This document shows, piece after piece, positions 37,215 through 46,762 of a stretch of DNA of 64,000 nucleotides (the stretch's first letter is position 1; the number at the start of each line of letters is the position of its first letter). Under the pieces are notes generated by a model. That model saw only the letters and a list, made by a program, of their open reading frames with translations, was not told where the DNA came from and did no database searches. The stretch is from Bacillus sp. FJAT-27445 (GTDB lineage Bacteria; Bacillota; Bacilli; Bacillales; Cytobacillaceae). Location: assembly GCF_001510665.1 (NCBI RefSeq), contig NZ_LMTI01000006.1, forward strand, positions 278,516 through 342,515, written 5' to 3'. The position numbers were made by a program, and so were the translations under genes.

Positions 37215-38195
37215 TTGAAGCCATACATATTCATTTCGCGAAAATTACCCGAGGCAGTAATTGAAGTTATAAAAGAAAAATACGATGTTTCGATGTGGGA
37301 CAAGGAGGATATTCCAGTATCCAGGGAAAGGCTCCTCGAAGAAGCGGAGAAAGCGGATGGGCTGCTGACGATGCTATCGGACCCAATTGATGAAGAGGTT
37401 CTTAGCGCGGGAGAGAGGCTTAAGGTTGTCGCCAATCTTGCAGTGGGCTATGACAATATCGATGTACAGGCGGCCGGAGAGAGAGGCATTGCTGTCTGCA
37501 ATACGCCTGATGTCCTGACGGATACAACTGCTGATCTGACATTTGCGCTTCTAATGGCTGCTGCCCGGAGAATTGTAGAAGCGGCAGATTATATTAAAGA
37601 AGATAATTGGAAAAGCTGGAGCCCGCTTCTTTTGGCTGGCCAGGATATTCACCACAAGACAATCGGGATCGTCGGCATGGGTAAAATCGGCGCCGCCGTC
37701 GCTAAACGCGCGACTGGTTTTGACATGGATATTCTTTATCACAACAGGTCAAGGAACATGGAAGTCGAGGAAGCAATCGGAGCCCAATATGTATCCTTTG
37801 ACGAGTTAGTAACAGAATCCGACTTCATTGTCTGCATGACGCCTCTTACAAATCAAACAAGAGGAATGTTTACCCGGGATGTATTCAGAAAGATGAAAAA
37901 GACGGCCATTTTTGTCAATGCGGCACGCGGGCCCGTTGTAGATGAACAGGCGCTATTCGAGGCCCTTACCGAAGGGGATATTGCGGGCGCTGGCCTTGAT
38001 GTGTTTGACAAGGAGCCAATCAGTGCAAGCCACCCGCTTTTGACGTTAAAAAATGTCACGGCGATTCCGCATATCGGCAGCTCGAGTATTGAAACGAGGA
38101 TGACCATGATGAAGCTCTGCGTGGATAATATCGACCTGGTTTTATCTGGGAAAGCTCCCAAAACGCTTGTCAATAAGGATTGGAAAAAAGCTTAA
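37215..38195 (+). CDS. D-2-hydroxyacid dehydrogenase (glyoxylate/hydroxypyruvate reductase type)
   Basis: A 326-residue NAD(P)-dependent enzyme. The nucleotide motif is IGIVGMGKIGAAVAKRA, with catalytic Arg in NAARGPVVDE, Glu in FDKEPI and His in AIPHIGSSS. It resembles B. subtilis YvcT and YoaD-type glyoxylate or 2-ketogluconate reductases; the substrate cannot be fixed. It starts at TTG after AGGAGGG. Terminator follows. Confidence 0.88.
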   Translation: MKPYIFISRKLPEAVIEVIKEKYDVSMWDKEDIPVSRERLLEEAEKADGLLTMLSDPIDEEVLSAGERLKVVANLAVGYDNIDVQAAGERGIAVCNTPDVLTDTTADLTFALLMAAARRIVEAADYIKEDNWKSWSPLLLAGQDIHHKTIGIVGMGKIGAAVAKRATGFDMDILYHNRSRNMEVEEAIGAQYVSFDELVTESDFIVCMTPLTNQTRGMFTRDVFRKMKKTAIFVNAARGPVVDEQALFEALTEGDIAGAGLDVFDKEPISASHPLLTLKNVTAIPHIGSSSIETRMTMMKLCVDNIDLVLSGKAPKTLVNKDWKKA

Positions 38196-38211
38196 TGGCC
38201 TTAGCGTAAAA

Positions 38212-38242
38212 AAAGCGATTGCCCACTGATGGGCAATCGCTT
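38212..38242. terminator. Bidirectional terminator
   Basis: Arms AAAGCGATTGCCC and GGGCAATCGCTTT with A- and T-runs on both sides, between convergent genes. Confidence 0.88.
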
Positions 38243-38254
38243 TACTATGCAAAA

Positions 38255-38491
38255 TTAGAATACTTGTTCAACTTCGACAACGCCTGGGACTTCTTCTAGA
38301 AGAGCGCGTTCAATCCCGGCTTTCAATGTGATCGTCGAGCTCGGGCAGCTGCCGCAAGCACCCAGCAAGCGGAGTTTTACAATGCCATCTTCGACATCGA
38401 CCAATTCACAGTCGCCGCCATCGCGAAGGAGAAACGGGCGCAATTTATCTAGGACTTCCTGAACCTGTGCTATCATTTCTTGTTCTGTCAT
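38255..38491 (-). CDS. yutI: NifU-domain Fe-S carrier
   Basis: A 78-residue NifU C-terminal-like domain. The two cluster-binding cysteines are in [16 protein letters not shown], following [17 protein letters not shown]. It carries [4Fe-4S] clusters from SUF to targets. The 78-residue size is the bare domain. It lies next to yuzD as in B. subtilis and near yutM. Confidence 0.93.
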   Translation of the reverse strand: MTEQEMIAQVQEVLDKLRPFLLRDGGDCELVDVEDGIVKLRLLGACGSCPSSTITLKAGIERALLEEVPGVVEVEQVF

Positions 38492-38636
38492 GAAAATCGA
38501 CTCCTTTCATAGTATCTATTATAATCTGAGAGGGGTTAAAAATCCATTCTTCGGACCAGGAAAACTTTTAATTAAGAGCCTTTTTTATATAAAAGTCGTT
38601 AAAATGTTGTAAAATTTGTTCAAGGGGTGATTTTGG

Positions 38637-38963
38637 ATGGGAGAAAAGAAGGTTGAAATTATTGTTTACGGGGCGGAGCAGCTGTGTCCAAGCTGCGTAA
38701 ACCTACCCTCGTCAAAAGAAACATATGAGTGGCTTCAAGCGGCGGTAAGCCGGAAGTTTCCTGGCCAGCCGTTCGGTATATCCTACGTGGATATTTACAA
38801 CCCGCCGGCAGAGGAAGGGAAAAGGGATTTCGCCGAACGCATCATTGAGGAGGACATGTTTTATCCTGTTGTCCTCATCGGGGATAAGGTGGTCGGTGAA
38901 GGAAACCCTCGCCTCAAAACGATTTATGCCGAACTCGAAAGTTATGGGTACCGCACAGAATAG
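38637..38963 (+). CDS. yuzD: YuzD (DUF1462) thioredoxin-like protein
   Basis: A 108-residue protein of DUF1462 with a thioredoxin-like fold. A CxxC motif lies near the start (EQLCPSCVNLPSSKETYEWL) and a cis-proline-like MFYPVVLIGDKVVGEG toward the end. Role unknown. CAAGGGGTGA lies before the ATG. Divergent from yutI. Confidence 0.87.
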   Translation: MGEKKVEIIVYGAEQLCPSCVNLPSSKETYEWLQAAVSRKFPGQPFGISYVDIYNPPAEEGKRDFAERIIEEDMFYPVVLIGDKVVGEGNPRLKTIYAELESYGYRTE

Positions 38964-39040
38964 CATGGTTTTGGATACTCTATGAAACTGGTTAATTAAT
39001 AAACCGGATTCTAGATGATAACGCAAGTGCAAGGCACCAG

Positions 39041-39073
39041 AGGCATCCCCAGAACAGCGGAGGGATGCCTTTC
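39041..39073 (+). terminator. Terminator after yuzD
   Basis: Arms AGGCATCCC and GGGATGCCT with a T-rich end. Confidence 0.7.
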
Positions 39074-39123
39074 AATTTATGGCATCCCCCTTTCTGCATA
39101 TGACGTGCTCCAGACTCTATAAT

Positions 39124-39147
39124 AAAGCCAGGCTATACGCCTGGTCT
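39124..39147 (-). terminator. Terminator for yutJ
   Basis: On the minus strand, AGACCAGGC and GCCTGGCTTT form a short stem followed by ATT, just after the yutJ stop. Confidence 0.55.
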
Positions 39148-39151
39148 TCAT

Positions 39152-40219
39152 TCATCCTTTATGATATTTGTAGAGCCACAGCACGCCGGACTTAAGCAGC
39201 CTGGCTACACGGCCAGTTATTGCATGATCCGCCATCATGCCAAACCCTTGTTTTTTCCCAAGCGATCCGAGGACGCCCTTTAGCTTAATAGGCGGCATCG
39301 TTTCCGGGAGCTGTTCACCGTTCCAGCGTTTCTTTAGGATCTCAGCGATTTGTTCAGCCTGGCCCTCGGCAAGCTGCGCGCTCGGCGCATGTGGCAGGCT
39401 TGCGCAATCGCCGACAACAAAAACATTCTCATGGCCTGGAAGATGATGATGCGGAGTCACAGCCAGCCTGCCAGAAGAATCTTTCTGGATATCGAGCTCA
39501 CGGACAACCTTGTTGGCCTGGATGCCGGCGGTCCAAACAATTGCATCGCATTGAAGGGGCTCATCATGGTTGTAAAGAATATTTTCCTCAACCTTGGTGA
39601 TGTTGGAGTTATTAATGATTTCAACGCCATGGCGGACAAACCAATTTTCCACATATTCGCTTAGACGGTCAGGGAAGTCCGAAAGAATATGGTTCCCTCT
39701 GTCAAAAAGCTTTACACGGAGGTCCGTCCGGCTTTCACTCAATTCACTCGCCAGCTCCACCCCGCTCAGGCCGGCGCCAACGATTCCAACTGTTGCACCA
39801 GGAGCTAGATTGCTAAGAGTTTGATAGGTTTGCCGCGATTTCCCAATGCTTTGGATGCTAAGCGTGAAATTGTCAGCTCCCGGTACGTTATGGTATTTGT
39901 CCTCGCAGCCAAGGCCGATTACGAGAATGTCATAGTCCATTTTTTCAGAACCGTTCATCTCGATGGTTTTCCCTTCCAGGTTAATTCCCGTCACATCCCC
40001 ATACTTGACGGTCAGGCGCGGATGTTCAGGAAAGTCCACACGGAGCTCTTTGTCGGAAACGGTTCCCGCAGCAAGCGCATAATATTCCGTTTTTAGGGAG
40101 TGGTAAGGGTTCTTGTCCACCAACGTGACGGAAACCCCTGCTGGCAAATGGTCAGGAAGAAGCTCGTTGAGAAGTCTCATCCCGCCATATCCTCCGCCAA
40201 GCATAACTAAATTTGTCAT
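39152..40219 (-). CDS. yutJ: Type II NADH dehydrogenase-like flavoprotein YutJ
   Basis: A 355-residue FAD/NAD(P)-binding oxidoreductase. Rossmann motifs are MLGGGYGGMR near the start and VGIVGAGLSGVELASEL in the middle; a late VFVVGDCASLPHAP segment binds FAD. The N-terminus has no signal; such proteins attach to the membrane surface. Two relatives, yumB and yumC, lie nearby. The ATG at 40219 follows AAAAGGGGA. Confidence 0.9.
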   Translation of the reverse strand: MTNLVMLGGGYGGMRLLNELLPDHLPAGVSVTLVDKNPYHSLKTEYYALAAGTVSDKELRVDFPEHPRLTVKYGDVTGINLEGKTIEMNGSEKMDYDILVIGLGCEDKYHNVPGADNFTLSIQSIGKSRQTYQTLSNLAPGATVGIVGAGLSGVELASELSESRTDLRVKLFDRGNHILSDFPDRLSEYVENWFVRHGVEIINNSNITKVEENILYNHDEPLQCDAIVWTAGIQANKVVRELDIQKDSSGRLAVTPHHHLPGHENVFVVGDCASLPHAPSAQLAEGQAEQIAEILKKRWNGEQLPETMPPIKLKGVLGSLGKKQGFGMMADHAITGRVARLLKSGVLWLYKYHKG

Positions 40220-40444
40220 AAAAATAATCCCCTTTTGTCTGTGCAAAATGAATTCCAAGTAGCGGGTAAAGGTAGTACAGAATAATAATCATACACGCGC
40301 GTTCACTCAGTAAGAGTATAGCTAAATTGTGTCGATATCTCAACAAATACAGTATCCGTATTGACAGATACAAAAGGGTTATGGTAATTGACTGGAGTAG
40401 GCAAAAGGGGTAGGATAATAGGGTGTATAAAATGAGGTGAGTCA

Positions 40445-40684
40445 ATGATCAAACCAATAATAGAATTTTGCATCAGCAATCTTGCGAGTGGTGCCCAAAA
40501 GGCGCTGGAAAAGCTTGAAAGGGACCCAAACCTTGATATTGTTGAATATGGGTGCCTTGGCTATTGCGGGAAATGCGCTTCCTCGATGTATGCCCTGGTT
40601 AATGGGGAGCCAGTCACTGGCAGCACACCGGAGGAGCTGGTAGACAATGTTTATCAGTATCTGGATGAGAATCCAATGTTCTGA
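40445..40684 (+). CDS. yuzB: YuzB (UPF0349/DUF1450) protein
   Basis: A 79-residue protein with four conserved cysteines: FCISN near the start and [13 protein letters not shown] in the middle, then [17 protein letters not shown]. The pattern suggests a ferredoxin-like or thioredoxin-like fold, with possible metal or cluster binding. Function unknown. AATGAGGTGAG precedes the ATG. Confidence 0.9.
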   Translation: MIKPIIEFCISNLASGAQKALEKLERDPNLDIVEYGCLGYCGKCASSMYALVNGEPVTGSTPEELVDNVYQYLDENPMF

Positions 40685-40770
40685 TTTTTACCAAAGAATA
40701 GGCAGACATGTTGAGATGGAATGCTCAACTGAAATATACTATAGATAAGGCTAGTAAAGGAGGGATAGGG

Positions 40771-41136
40771 ATGGAAAACCAAATTGTACACCTAACAGAA
40801 GCAGCAGCTCTCCAAATCAAGGAAATGATGAAGCAAAACGAAGAGGATGGCGCGTTCCTGCGCGTTGGCGTAAAGGGGGGCGGCTGCAGCGGGCTCTCTT
40901 ATGGAATGGGCTTTGACCATGAAGCAAGTGAAGGGGATCTCCATTTTGAACAGTTCGGCATCCGAATTTTGGTCGAAAAGGATAGTGGACCAATTCTGAA
41001 CGGTACAAAGATTGATTATAAACAATCCATGATGGGCGGCGGTTTTACAATTGAAAACCCGAACGCCATCGCTTCATGCGGATGCGGCTCCTCGTTCCGT
41101 ACTGCAACCACAACGGGAACGCCGGAAGAGTGCTAA
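40771..41136 (+). CDS. yutM: A-type Fe-S carrier (HesB/IscA family) YutM
   Basis: A 121-residue A-type carrier that passes Fe-S clusters to targets. Three conserved cysteines are present: GVKGGGCSGLSY and ASCGCGSSF. AAGGAGGGATAGGG lies before the ATG at 40771. It lies near yuzB and yutI, and it should work with SUF. Confidence 0.93.
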   Translation: MENQIVHLTEAAALQIKEMMKQNEEDGAFLRVGVKGGGCSGLSYGMGFDHEASEGDLHFEQFGIRILVEKDSGPILNGTKIDYKQSMMGGGFTIENPNAIASCGCGSSFRTATTTGTPEEC

Positions 41137-41162
41137 GTCCATCTGAAAAATAAAGCTATTGC

Positions 41163-41208
41163 CTTCCTGGCCGTTAGGGGAAACCTTAACGAATGGGAAG
41201 GTTTTTTT
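41163..41208 (+). terminator. Terminator after yutM
   Basis: Arms CCTTCC...GTTAGGG and CCTTAAC...GGAAGG with a T-run. Confidence 0.75.
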
Positions 41209-41238
41209 GAAGAAGAAGCTTCGACTTTACTCAACAAG

Positions 41239-41269
41239 AAAGGCCTCCCGGGAAAACCGGGAAGCCTCA
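41239..41269 (-). terminator. Terminator for yumC
   Basis: On the minus strand, GAGGCTTCCCGG and CCGGGAGGCCTTTC form a GC-rich stem just after yumC. Confidence 0.75.
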
Positions 41270-41275
41270 ATAAAA

Positions 41276-42268
41276 TCAACCAAACATCGACGAGCTGTGG
41301 AGCGGCTGGATCTTTGCTTTTGGATCGATATACGCTTTTGCATTGTTGACGGCTGTCGGTGCCTCACCGAATCCGCATGCGATCAGCTTTACCTTGCCAT
41401 CGTAAGTGCAAATATCGCCTGCTGCATAAATTCCAGGTACGGTTGTTTCCATTTTTGAATTTACTAAAATGGAGTTCTTTTCAATTTGAAGGCCCCATTC
41501 CTTGATTGGGCCAAGTGATGAAACGAAACCGTAGTTTACGATGACGGCATCGACATCGATTGCTTCCGTTGTAGTGCCATCGACGCTGGCGATGACAACC
41601 TGCTTGATTTCATCTCCGCCAATCAATTCATGCGGAACAAATGGAGTCTTAATTTCAACCTTGGAATTATTAAGGTTTTCAACACTGTGCTCATGGGCGC
41701 GGAACTTCTCGCGGCGATGGATAATGGATACCTTTTCCGCGATTGGCTCCAGCATCAATGCCCAATCGACAGCTGAATCGCCGCCGCCGAACACGACAAC
41801 CTTTTTGCCGGCAAATTGGTTCAAGTCATCGATGAAATAATGAAGATTCTTTCCTTCGTATTGGGTAGCGCTTTCCAATTCAAGCCTGCGAGGCTGGAAT
41901 GCGCCGTTTCCAGCGGTAATGATGACAGTTTTTGAAAAGTGGGTTTCTTTATCGGTCGTCAGTTTGAAGACGCCATCCCCTTGCTTTTCGACTTTCTCAA
42001 CCGACTGCTCCAGGGCGACGGCTGGTTCGAATTTTGCCATTTGCTCCTTCAAGTTGTTAACCAGTTCTTGTGCGCGAACCTTTGGGAAACCGGCAACATC
42101 GTATATGTATTTTTCAGGATAAAGGGCTGACAGCTGGCCGCCTAGTTGTGGAAGGCTCTCAATAATTTTAACCGAAGCCTGTCTCATTCCCCCGTAAAAA
42201 GCGGTAAACAGGCCAACTGGCCCTCCCCCAATAATTGTAATGTCATAAACCTTTTGTTCTTCTTGCAC
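41276..42268 (-). CDS. yumC: Ferredoxin/flavodoxin--NADP+ reductase YumC
   Basis: A 330-residue thioredoxin-reductase-like FNR. It has [18 protein letters not shown] (FAD), [17 protein letters not shown] (NADPH) and [25 protein letters not shown]. The TrxR CxxC is absent, as expected for YumC. It starts at GTG (42268) after GGGGGA; upstream in-frame ATG lacks a site. It supplies electrons to ferredoxin or flavodoxin. Confidence 0.94.
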   Translation of the reverse strand: MQEEQKVYDITIIGGGPVGLFTAFYGGMRQASVKIIESLPQLGGQLSALYPEKYIYDVAGFPKVRAQELVNNLKEQMAKFEPAVALEQSVEKVEKQGDGVFKLTTDKETHFSKTVIITAGNGAFQPRRLELESATQYEGKNLHYFIDDLNQFAGKKVVVFGGGDSAVDWALMLEPIAEKVSIIHRREKFRAHEHSVENLNNSKVEIKTPFVPHELIGGDEIKQVVIASVDGTTTEAIDVDAVIVNYGFVSSLGPIKEWGLQIEKNSILVNSKMETTVPGIYAAGDICTYDGKVKLIACGFGEAPTAVNNAKAYIDPKAKIQPLHSSSMFG

Positions 42269-42573
42269 TGTGTATCCCCCCAACAAAGTAGTAAAGGTAG
42301 TCCACAAATTATCATACCACAACTATGGCAATACAAGCCATATGCTGCAAAATTCAGGAAGGGCTTCATATTGATTTCCAGCACATTCTCTTTCATTTAG
42401 AGCAAAACCCTTGACAATAAAGGGAAAAATAAATTAACTGAATTGTTGAACATTTTTAAATGAGCGTTTTGGTTGAAGAATTCGCTTGAAAATGCGATGG
42501 AAAAAGCATAAGATGAAATATGAAATTATTGTTACTATATTGTGACAAAAACAGCACATTTTTTTGAACATCA

Positions 42574-42591
42574 AAGTGAAAAAAATCACAA
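42574..42591. promoter_or_regulatory. Rex-like operator before yumB
   Basis: AAGTGA, six A and TCACAA match the Rex consensus TTGTGA-n6-TCACAA with two mismatches at the left end. A separate TTGTGA lies at 42538. The 453-base gap 42269-42721 between yumC and yumB is AT-rich with no gene. Rex, if present, would link yumB to NADH/NAD+. Confidence 0.4.
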
Positions 42592-42721
42592 TCTCGTTTA
42601 TTGTCTATGATTCTTCCAAATTAAGGATATCCGAAAAAATATTGGATAACTAATTTGGAGAACCGGGGCAGAAGCTAAAAGCACTTGTATAAAATATTAT
42701 GTAAAGGTGGAAGTGATTGCA

Positions 42722-43939
42722 TTGAAAATCCCTAAAATCGTCATTCTTGGGGCCGGCTATGGCGGGCTCGTTACCGCGGTCCGTCTTCAGAAAATGGTAG
42801 GGGTAAATGAAGCGGAAATCGTCCTGGTAAACAAAAATGATTACCACTATGAAACAACATGGCTGCACGAGGCCTCCGCTGGTACCCTGCACCACGACCG
42901 TGTGCGCTATGATATCGATACCGTCATTGATAGGCATAAGGTTGAATTCGTTCAGGGAACTGTCATTGAAGTCAATAAGGAAGAGAAGAAAGTCGTCCTT
43001 GAAAAAGGCGAGCTAGCCTATGACTATTTAGTGATTGCCCTTGGTGCGGAGCCGGAAACCTTTGGAATTAAAGGATTGAAGGAATTTGCCTTTGGAATTA
43101 CCAATGTGAATTCCGCGCGCCAAATGCGTGAACATATTGAGTACCAATTCGCTACCTATAATATTGAAGAAGAAAAGAAGGACGAACGACTTACGATCGT
43201 CGTTGGCGGAGCTGGCTTTACCGGGATTGAATTTCTTGGCGAACTTGCCAACCGCATCCCTGAGCTTTGCCAGGAGTACGATGTGGACTTCAATAAAGTA
43301 CGGATCATCTGTGTCGAAGCTGCTCCAACGGTTCTTCCAGGGTTTGATCCTGAGCTTGTCAATTACGCAGTTGCGGCGCTTGAACGCAAAGGCGTGGAAT
43401 TCATGATTGGCACTGCCATCAAGGAGTGCACTCCACAAGGAATCATTGTTGGCAAAGGTGAAAACGAAGTGATGGAAATCAAGGCTGAGACTGTTGTATG
43501 GGCAGCCGGTGTCCGCGGACACTCCGTCATTGAAAAATCAGGTTTTGAAGCAATGAGGGGCCGTGTAAAAGTACAGCCTGACCTCCGTGTTCCAGGCTTC
43601 AATGATATCTTCATCATTGGGGATTGCTCTTTGATTATTAATGAAGAAATCAACCGCCCGTTCCCGCCGACCGCGCAAATTGCAATCCAGCAGGGCGAAG
43701 TGGCGGCTCGGAACCTTGTCGCACTGATCCGCGGCAAAGAGGAGCTTGAAACGTTCGTGCCGGATATTAAAGGTACTGTCTGCTCCCTTGGCGAAGATGA
43801 TGCAATCGGGGTCGTTTATGGCAAAAAACTGACTGGCGGAAAAGCCTCTTTTATGAAAAAAGTCATCGACAACCGCTCTCTTTACCTAGTTGGAGGCGCG
43901 GGACTTGTATTGAAAAAAGGAAAATTCAATGTACTATAA
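42722..43939 (+). CDS. yumB: Type II NADH dehydrogenase-like protein YumB
   Basis: A 405-residue flavoprotein of the NDH-2 family, carrying electrons from NADH to quinone at the membrane surface. It has [19 protein letters not shown], an [17 protein letters not shown] nucleotide site and [10 protein letters not shown], and the family's [11 protein letters not shown]. The start is uncertain: TTG at 42722 lies 11 bases after AAAGGTGG; GTG at 42707 is also possible. Terminator follows. Confidence 0.91.
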   Translation: MKIPKIVILGAGYGGLVTAVRLQKMVGVNEAEIVLVNKNDYHYETTWLHEASAGTLHHDRVRYDIDTVIDRHKVEFVQGTVIEVNKEEKKVVLEKGELAYDYLVIALGAEPETFGIKGLKEFAFGITNVNSARQMREHIEYQFATYNIEEEKKDERLTIVVGGAGFTGIEFLGELANRIPELCQEYDVDFNKVRIICVEAAPTVLPGFDPELVNYAVAALERKGVEFMIGTAIKECTPQGIIVGKGENEVMEIKAETVVWAAGVRGHSVIEKSGFEAMRGRVKVQPDLRVPGFNDIFIIGDCSLIINEEINRPFPPTAQIAIQQGEVAARNLVALIRGKEELETFVPDIKGTVCSLGEDDAIGVVYGKKLTGGKASFMKKVIDNRSLYLVGGAGLVLKKGKFNVL

Positions 43940-43945
43940 TTTTAA

Positions 43946-43970
43946 GGGGGCAGAGCAATCTGCCCTTTTT
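43946..43970 (+). terminator. Terminator after yumB
   Basis: Arms GGGGGCAGA and TCTGCCC with five T. Confidence 0.85.
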
Positions 43971-44111
43971 GCGTTATATGTAAGGGTGGCTGCCGCTCTT
44001 TACAGTAAGAGAAAAAACGCTCTACCAGGAAAATCTGCTGTTTTTATTGATTTTAGACAGCTTCCTAACAATTCATACATAGTATAAAAATTTCTTGAGA
44101 GGGTGGGGAAG

Positions 44112-44600
44112 ATGGCTGCGAATAAGCGCGGGAAGGTCTGGCTGGCTGCGGCTGGCCTGGTTATAACGGATCAAGGGAAATGGCTTGTTGTAAAAAAAAG
44201 CTATGGCGGGCTAAAGGGAAAGTGGTCGATACCAGCGGGATTTGTTGAACAGGGAGAAACCGCGGATGAAGCGGCTGTCCGGGAAGTAAAGGAAGAAACC
44301 GGCCTGGATTGCACTGTAAAAGGATTGATTGGACTTAGGACTGGAGTTATCAAGTCGGATTTCAGCGATAATCTCCTGCTGTTTTTATTAGAAGTAAAAG
44401 AAGAGGGCCTCCTGCTCCCGCAGGAAAATGAAATCGTCGAAGTGGCCTATATGTCGCCAGAAGAATTGATGCTTGATAAAGATGCCTCCATCCTAATCCA
44501 CTATTTAATCGGCTTGGGGAATTTACGCTATCTCCCCGGCAAGGACGGGATGAATCCAGGCAATGAGTTCGGCTATACGACGTATAAGCTGTATTTTTAA
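44112..44600 (+). CDS. NUDIX hydrolase
   Basis: A 162-residue Nudix protein. The Nudix box is complete: GFVEQGETADEAAVREVKEETGLD. It cleaves a nucleoside diphosphate linked to another moiety; the substrate is unknown. The C-terminal end (GNEFGYTTYKLYF) extends past the core. GAGAGGGTGGGG precedes the ATG at 44112. Confidence 0.88.
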   Translation: MAANKRGKVWLAAAGLVITDQGKWLVVKKSYGGLKGKWSIPAGFVEQGETADEAAVREVKEETGLDCTVKGLIGLRTGVIKSDFSDNLLLFLLEVKEEGLLLPQENEIVEVAYMSPEELMLDKDASILIHYLIGLGNLRYLPGKDGMNPGNEFGYTTYKLYF

Positions 44601-44791
44601 TAAGGGGAAATATCAGCTTTGAAAAATTATTTAAATTTTCAGTAATTTTAAGAATCTCCGAGTAAATGGAAGAACGAAGTGAATGTATACGTTTTCATTC
44701 CAAAAAATAGCTGAATATCCCGGTTTCTGTTTTCATATAATCCTGTTATATTATCAGAAAATTGAGTTAATATTTTAAAGGAGGAAATGAT

Positions 44792-44917
44792 ATGAAAACA
44801 ACTAAGGCGGATGCGAAGAAATGTATGTATTGCGAAGGGAATGGCTATTTCCAGCTTCTGCTTGGCGGTTCTGAAACGTGCACTTGCTGCAGCGGATCAG
44901 GCAAAAAGAAGGATTAG
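44792..44917 (+). CDS. yuiA: YuiA-like zinc-finger mini-protein
   Basis: A 41-residue protein with two CxxCxGxG-type motifs, CMYCEGNGYF and CTCCSGSG, as in half of a DnaJ zinc domain. It probably binds one zinc ion. AAAGGAGGAAATG precedes the ATG at 44792. It lies next to yuiB as in B. subtilis. Function unknown. Confidence 0.85.
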   Translation: MKTTKADAKKCMYCEGNGYFQLLLGGSETCTCCSGSGKKKD

Positions 44918-45049
44918 CATTTGGCAAACGCAAAAACCATTCTATTTAACATTTCCAATTTCGATTTGCTCCTTTTTTGCAGGCAACGCTGTTGACTGTC
45001 CCAAAGGCCTTAAGTAAACTATAACTTGAGTGTCTAAGGGGGATGGATT

Positions 45050-45367
45050 ATGAGTATTGTCGAATTGGTCTTATCAATGCTATTATTTTTTGTACTATTT
45101 TTCGGAATTGGTTTCCTTTTGAATATGCTTTTGAGAATGTCGTGGATCATGGCCGTCATTTATCCAATCATTGTCCTGCTGATTGTCGACAAGGTTAGGT
45201 TTATCGATTATTTCAAAAATAGCAAGAACGCACTAACTGAACTGGGGCATGAACTTGCATCACTTGGCTCCGCGGATATTATCATTCTTTCCAGCGGGCT
45301 GGTTGGGGCGATTGCAGCAGGAGCGGCCATAAAGCTTTTAAGAAAAAATGGATACCAAATGTTTTAG
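45050..45367 (+). CDS. yuiB: YuiB membrane protein
   Basis: A 105-residue membrane protein with two N-terminal helices (ELVLSMLLFFVLFFGIGFLL and the next, WIMAVIYPIIVLLIV) and a third near the C-terminus (LSSGLVGAIAAGAAI). Function unknown. AAGGGGGATGG lies before the ATG. Terminator overlaps the stop. Confidence 0.86.
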   Translation: MSIVELVLSMLLFFVLFFGIGFLLNMLLRMSWIMAVIYPIIVLLIVDKVRFIDYFKNSKNALTELGHELASLGSADIIILSSGLVGAIAAGAAIKLLRKNGYQMF

Positions 45368-45396
45368 CCTTTTTCTTCGAGAAAAAGGCTATTTTT
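45365..45396 (+). terminator. Terminator after yuiB
   Basis: Arms TAGCCTTTTTC and GAAAAAGGCTA with a TTCGA loop and a T-run. Confidence 0.85.
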
Positions 45397-45481
45397 ATGT
45401 CCGTATAGGCAAATTTACCTGTAAATAATCATTTTTTTGTTCCTTTTATGAATATATTCCTGAATCTTGGGGAAGATTGTC

Positions 45482-46222
45482 ATGGGAGGAGTGAAAAAAT
45501 TTATGAACCATAAAAAAGCATGGGCTAGGCGGTTTGCCACGGCACTATTGTTTGTTCTGGCACTTTCGACCACATTCCAATCCATTTCCGGCGTAGAAGC
45601 AAAAATACTTATATCCTACTCGGGTCTTGGACAGGAAGCCCCATACCAAGAGAAAAACTTTCAGACATTTTTTGCCCATAAAATGAAAACAGTCGGATTG
45701 AAACTAAAGGAAATCAAACATGTGATTAGGCCACAAAGCTTAATTTCATCAAGTGAAGCAGTCGCTGCAGCCCCACCGAAGCTTGAGGATGCAATTGACT
45801 GGAGTAAGTACAATAAAAAAACAGTCATTGCCACAGGCTATACGGCAGGGTTTGAATCAACCGGAAAGGAAAAAGGCCACCCAGCATACGGTATTACATA
45901 CTCAGGGGTCAAGGTTAAACGGGACCTGTTTTCAACAGTCGCTGCGGATCCGAAAATCTTCCCAATCGGGAGTGTGCTATTCATCCCGGACTATGGATAT
46001 GGGGTTGTAGCCGACACCGGCAGCGCCATCAAAGGCCATAAGCTTGATCTCTATTACGAGACAACTCAGGATGTTTTTAAGGAATGGGGAAAAAGAACCG
46101 TAGAAGTATTCATCGTCAAAATGGGCAATGGGAAACTGACCGAACAGGAAATGGATGTTATGAATGAGACAGAATCCCTGCAGGTTTTTCGGCAACAGTA
46201 CATAAAATCAGAAAAAAAATAA
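45482..46222 (+). CDS. yuiC: 3D-domain secreted protein YuiC
   Basis: A 246-residue exported protein with an N-terminal signal ([23 protein letters not shown]) and a C-terminal 3D domain, the MltA/Sps-like double-psi barrel. The three aspartates lie in the [25 protein letters not shown] stretch (positions about 45980-46060). Members cut peptidoglycan as muralytic transglycosylases, the Sps enzymes. The start is uncertain: ATG at 45482 follows GGGGAAG, and ATG at 45503 follows GGAGGAG. Confidence 0.87.
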   Translation: MGGVKKFMNHKKAWARRFATALLFVLALSTTFQSISGVEAKILISYSGLGQEAPYQEKNFQTFFAHKMKTVGLKLKEIKHVIRPQSLISSSEAVAAAPPKLEDAIDWSKYNKKTVIATGYTAGFESTGKEKGHPAYGITYSGVKVKRDLFSTVAADPKIFPIGSVLFIPDYGYGVVADTGSAIKGHKLDLYYETTQDVFKEWGKRTVEVFIVKMGNGKLTEQEMDVMNETESLQVFRQQYIKSEKK

Positions 46223-46238
46223 TATAAATGGAATCCTG

Positions 46239-46270
46239 GAGCTGGCACAGCGTTACGCCAGCTCTTTTTT
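46239..46270 (+). terminator. Terminator after yuiC
   Basis: Arms GAGCTGGC and GCCAGCTC followed by six T. Confidence 0.88.
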
Positions 46271-46316
46271 AATTGCTTAAAAAGCGTTCTTCACCACAAA
46301 AAGCGGTTTTACAATG

Positions 46317-46445
46317 TGTTGATTTCCGCTCCGGGCACACGCTTTCCGCGGGGCGTCAGTGGAGCCTCCTCGGCGCTGGCGCCTGTGGGGTCTCCACCTT
46401 GCCGCTGCATCCCGCAGGAGTCGGTGCCCTCCGCTCTAATCAACA
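46317..46445. repeat. GC-rich dispersed repeat with terminal inverted repeats
   Basis: It begins TGTTGATT and ends AATCAACA, a perfect 8-bp inverted pair. The inside is GC-rich with CCGCTCCGGGCACACGCTTT and CCGCAGGAGTC blocks, a pattern common in Bacillaceae intergenic DNA. It has no ORF. Confidence 0.75.
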
Positions 46446-46493
46446 TATAAGTGTGTCATTTATTATAAACTAGCACTTATGGTGAAGAACCTG

Positions 46494-46690
46494 AAAAGCT
46501 AATAAATAGAACATTATGGATTACTCGAAATATTGTTATTGTAACCCAGCTCTACCAAAGGAAGCATAAGCCTCACACGAATAAAAAGCCATAGCACGAG
46601 GAAAGCTCTAACTCCTCTATCGTCAAGCCGGTGCCCGTCCTGCGGGCCCAGTCATGCTGACCGAGGCGCTTACGCATTTGTTCTTTGTTC
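46494..46690. repeat. Dispersed GC-rich intergenic repeat (copy 2)
   Basis: It shares AAATAGA, ATTACTCGAAATA, TTGTAACCCAGCTC, GCCCGTCCTGCGGGCCC, GCTGACC and AGGCGCTTACGCATTTGTTC, in order, with 30720-30890, with about 55 extra bases in the middle. The right end reaches close to the DUF309 gene. Confidence 0.75.
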
Positions 46691-46762
46691 AGTTTGATTT
46701 TTTGAGGAAAAGAGAAAGCGGAAGTATGATGAAGAGAGAGCACGGGAGGGAAGGTGAGCCGA

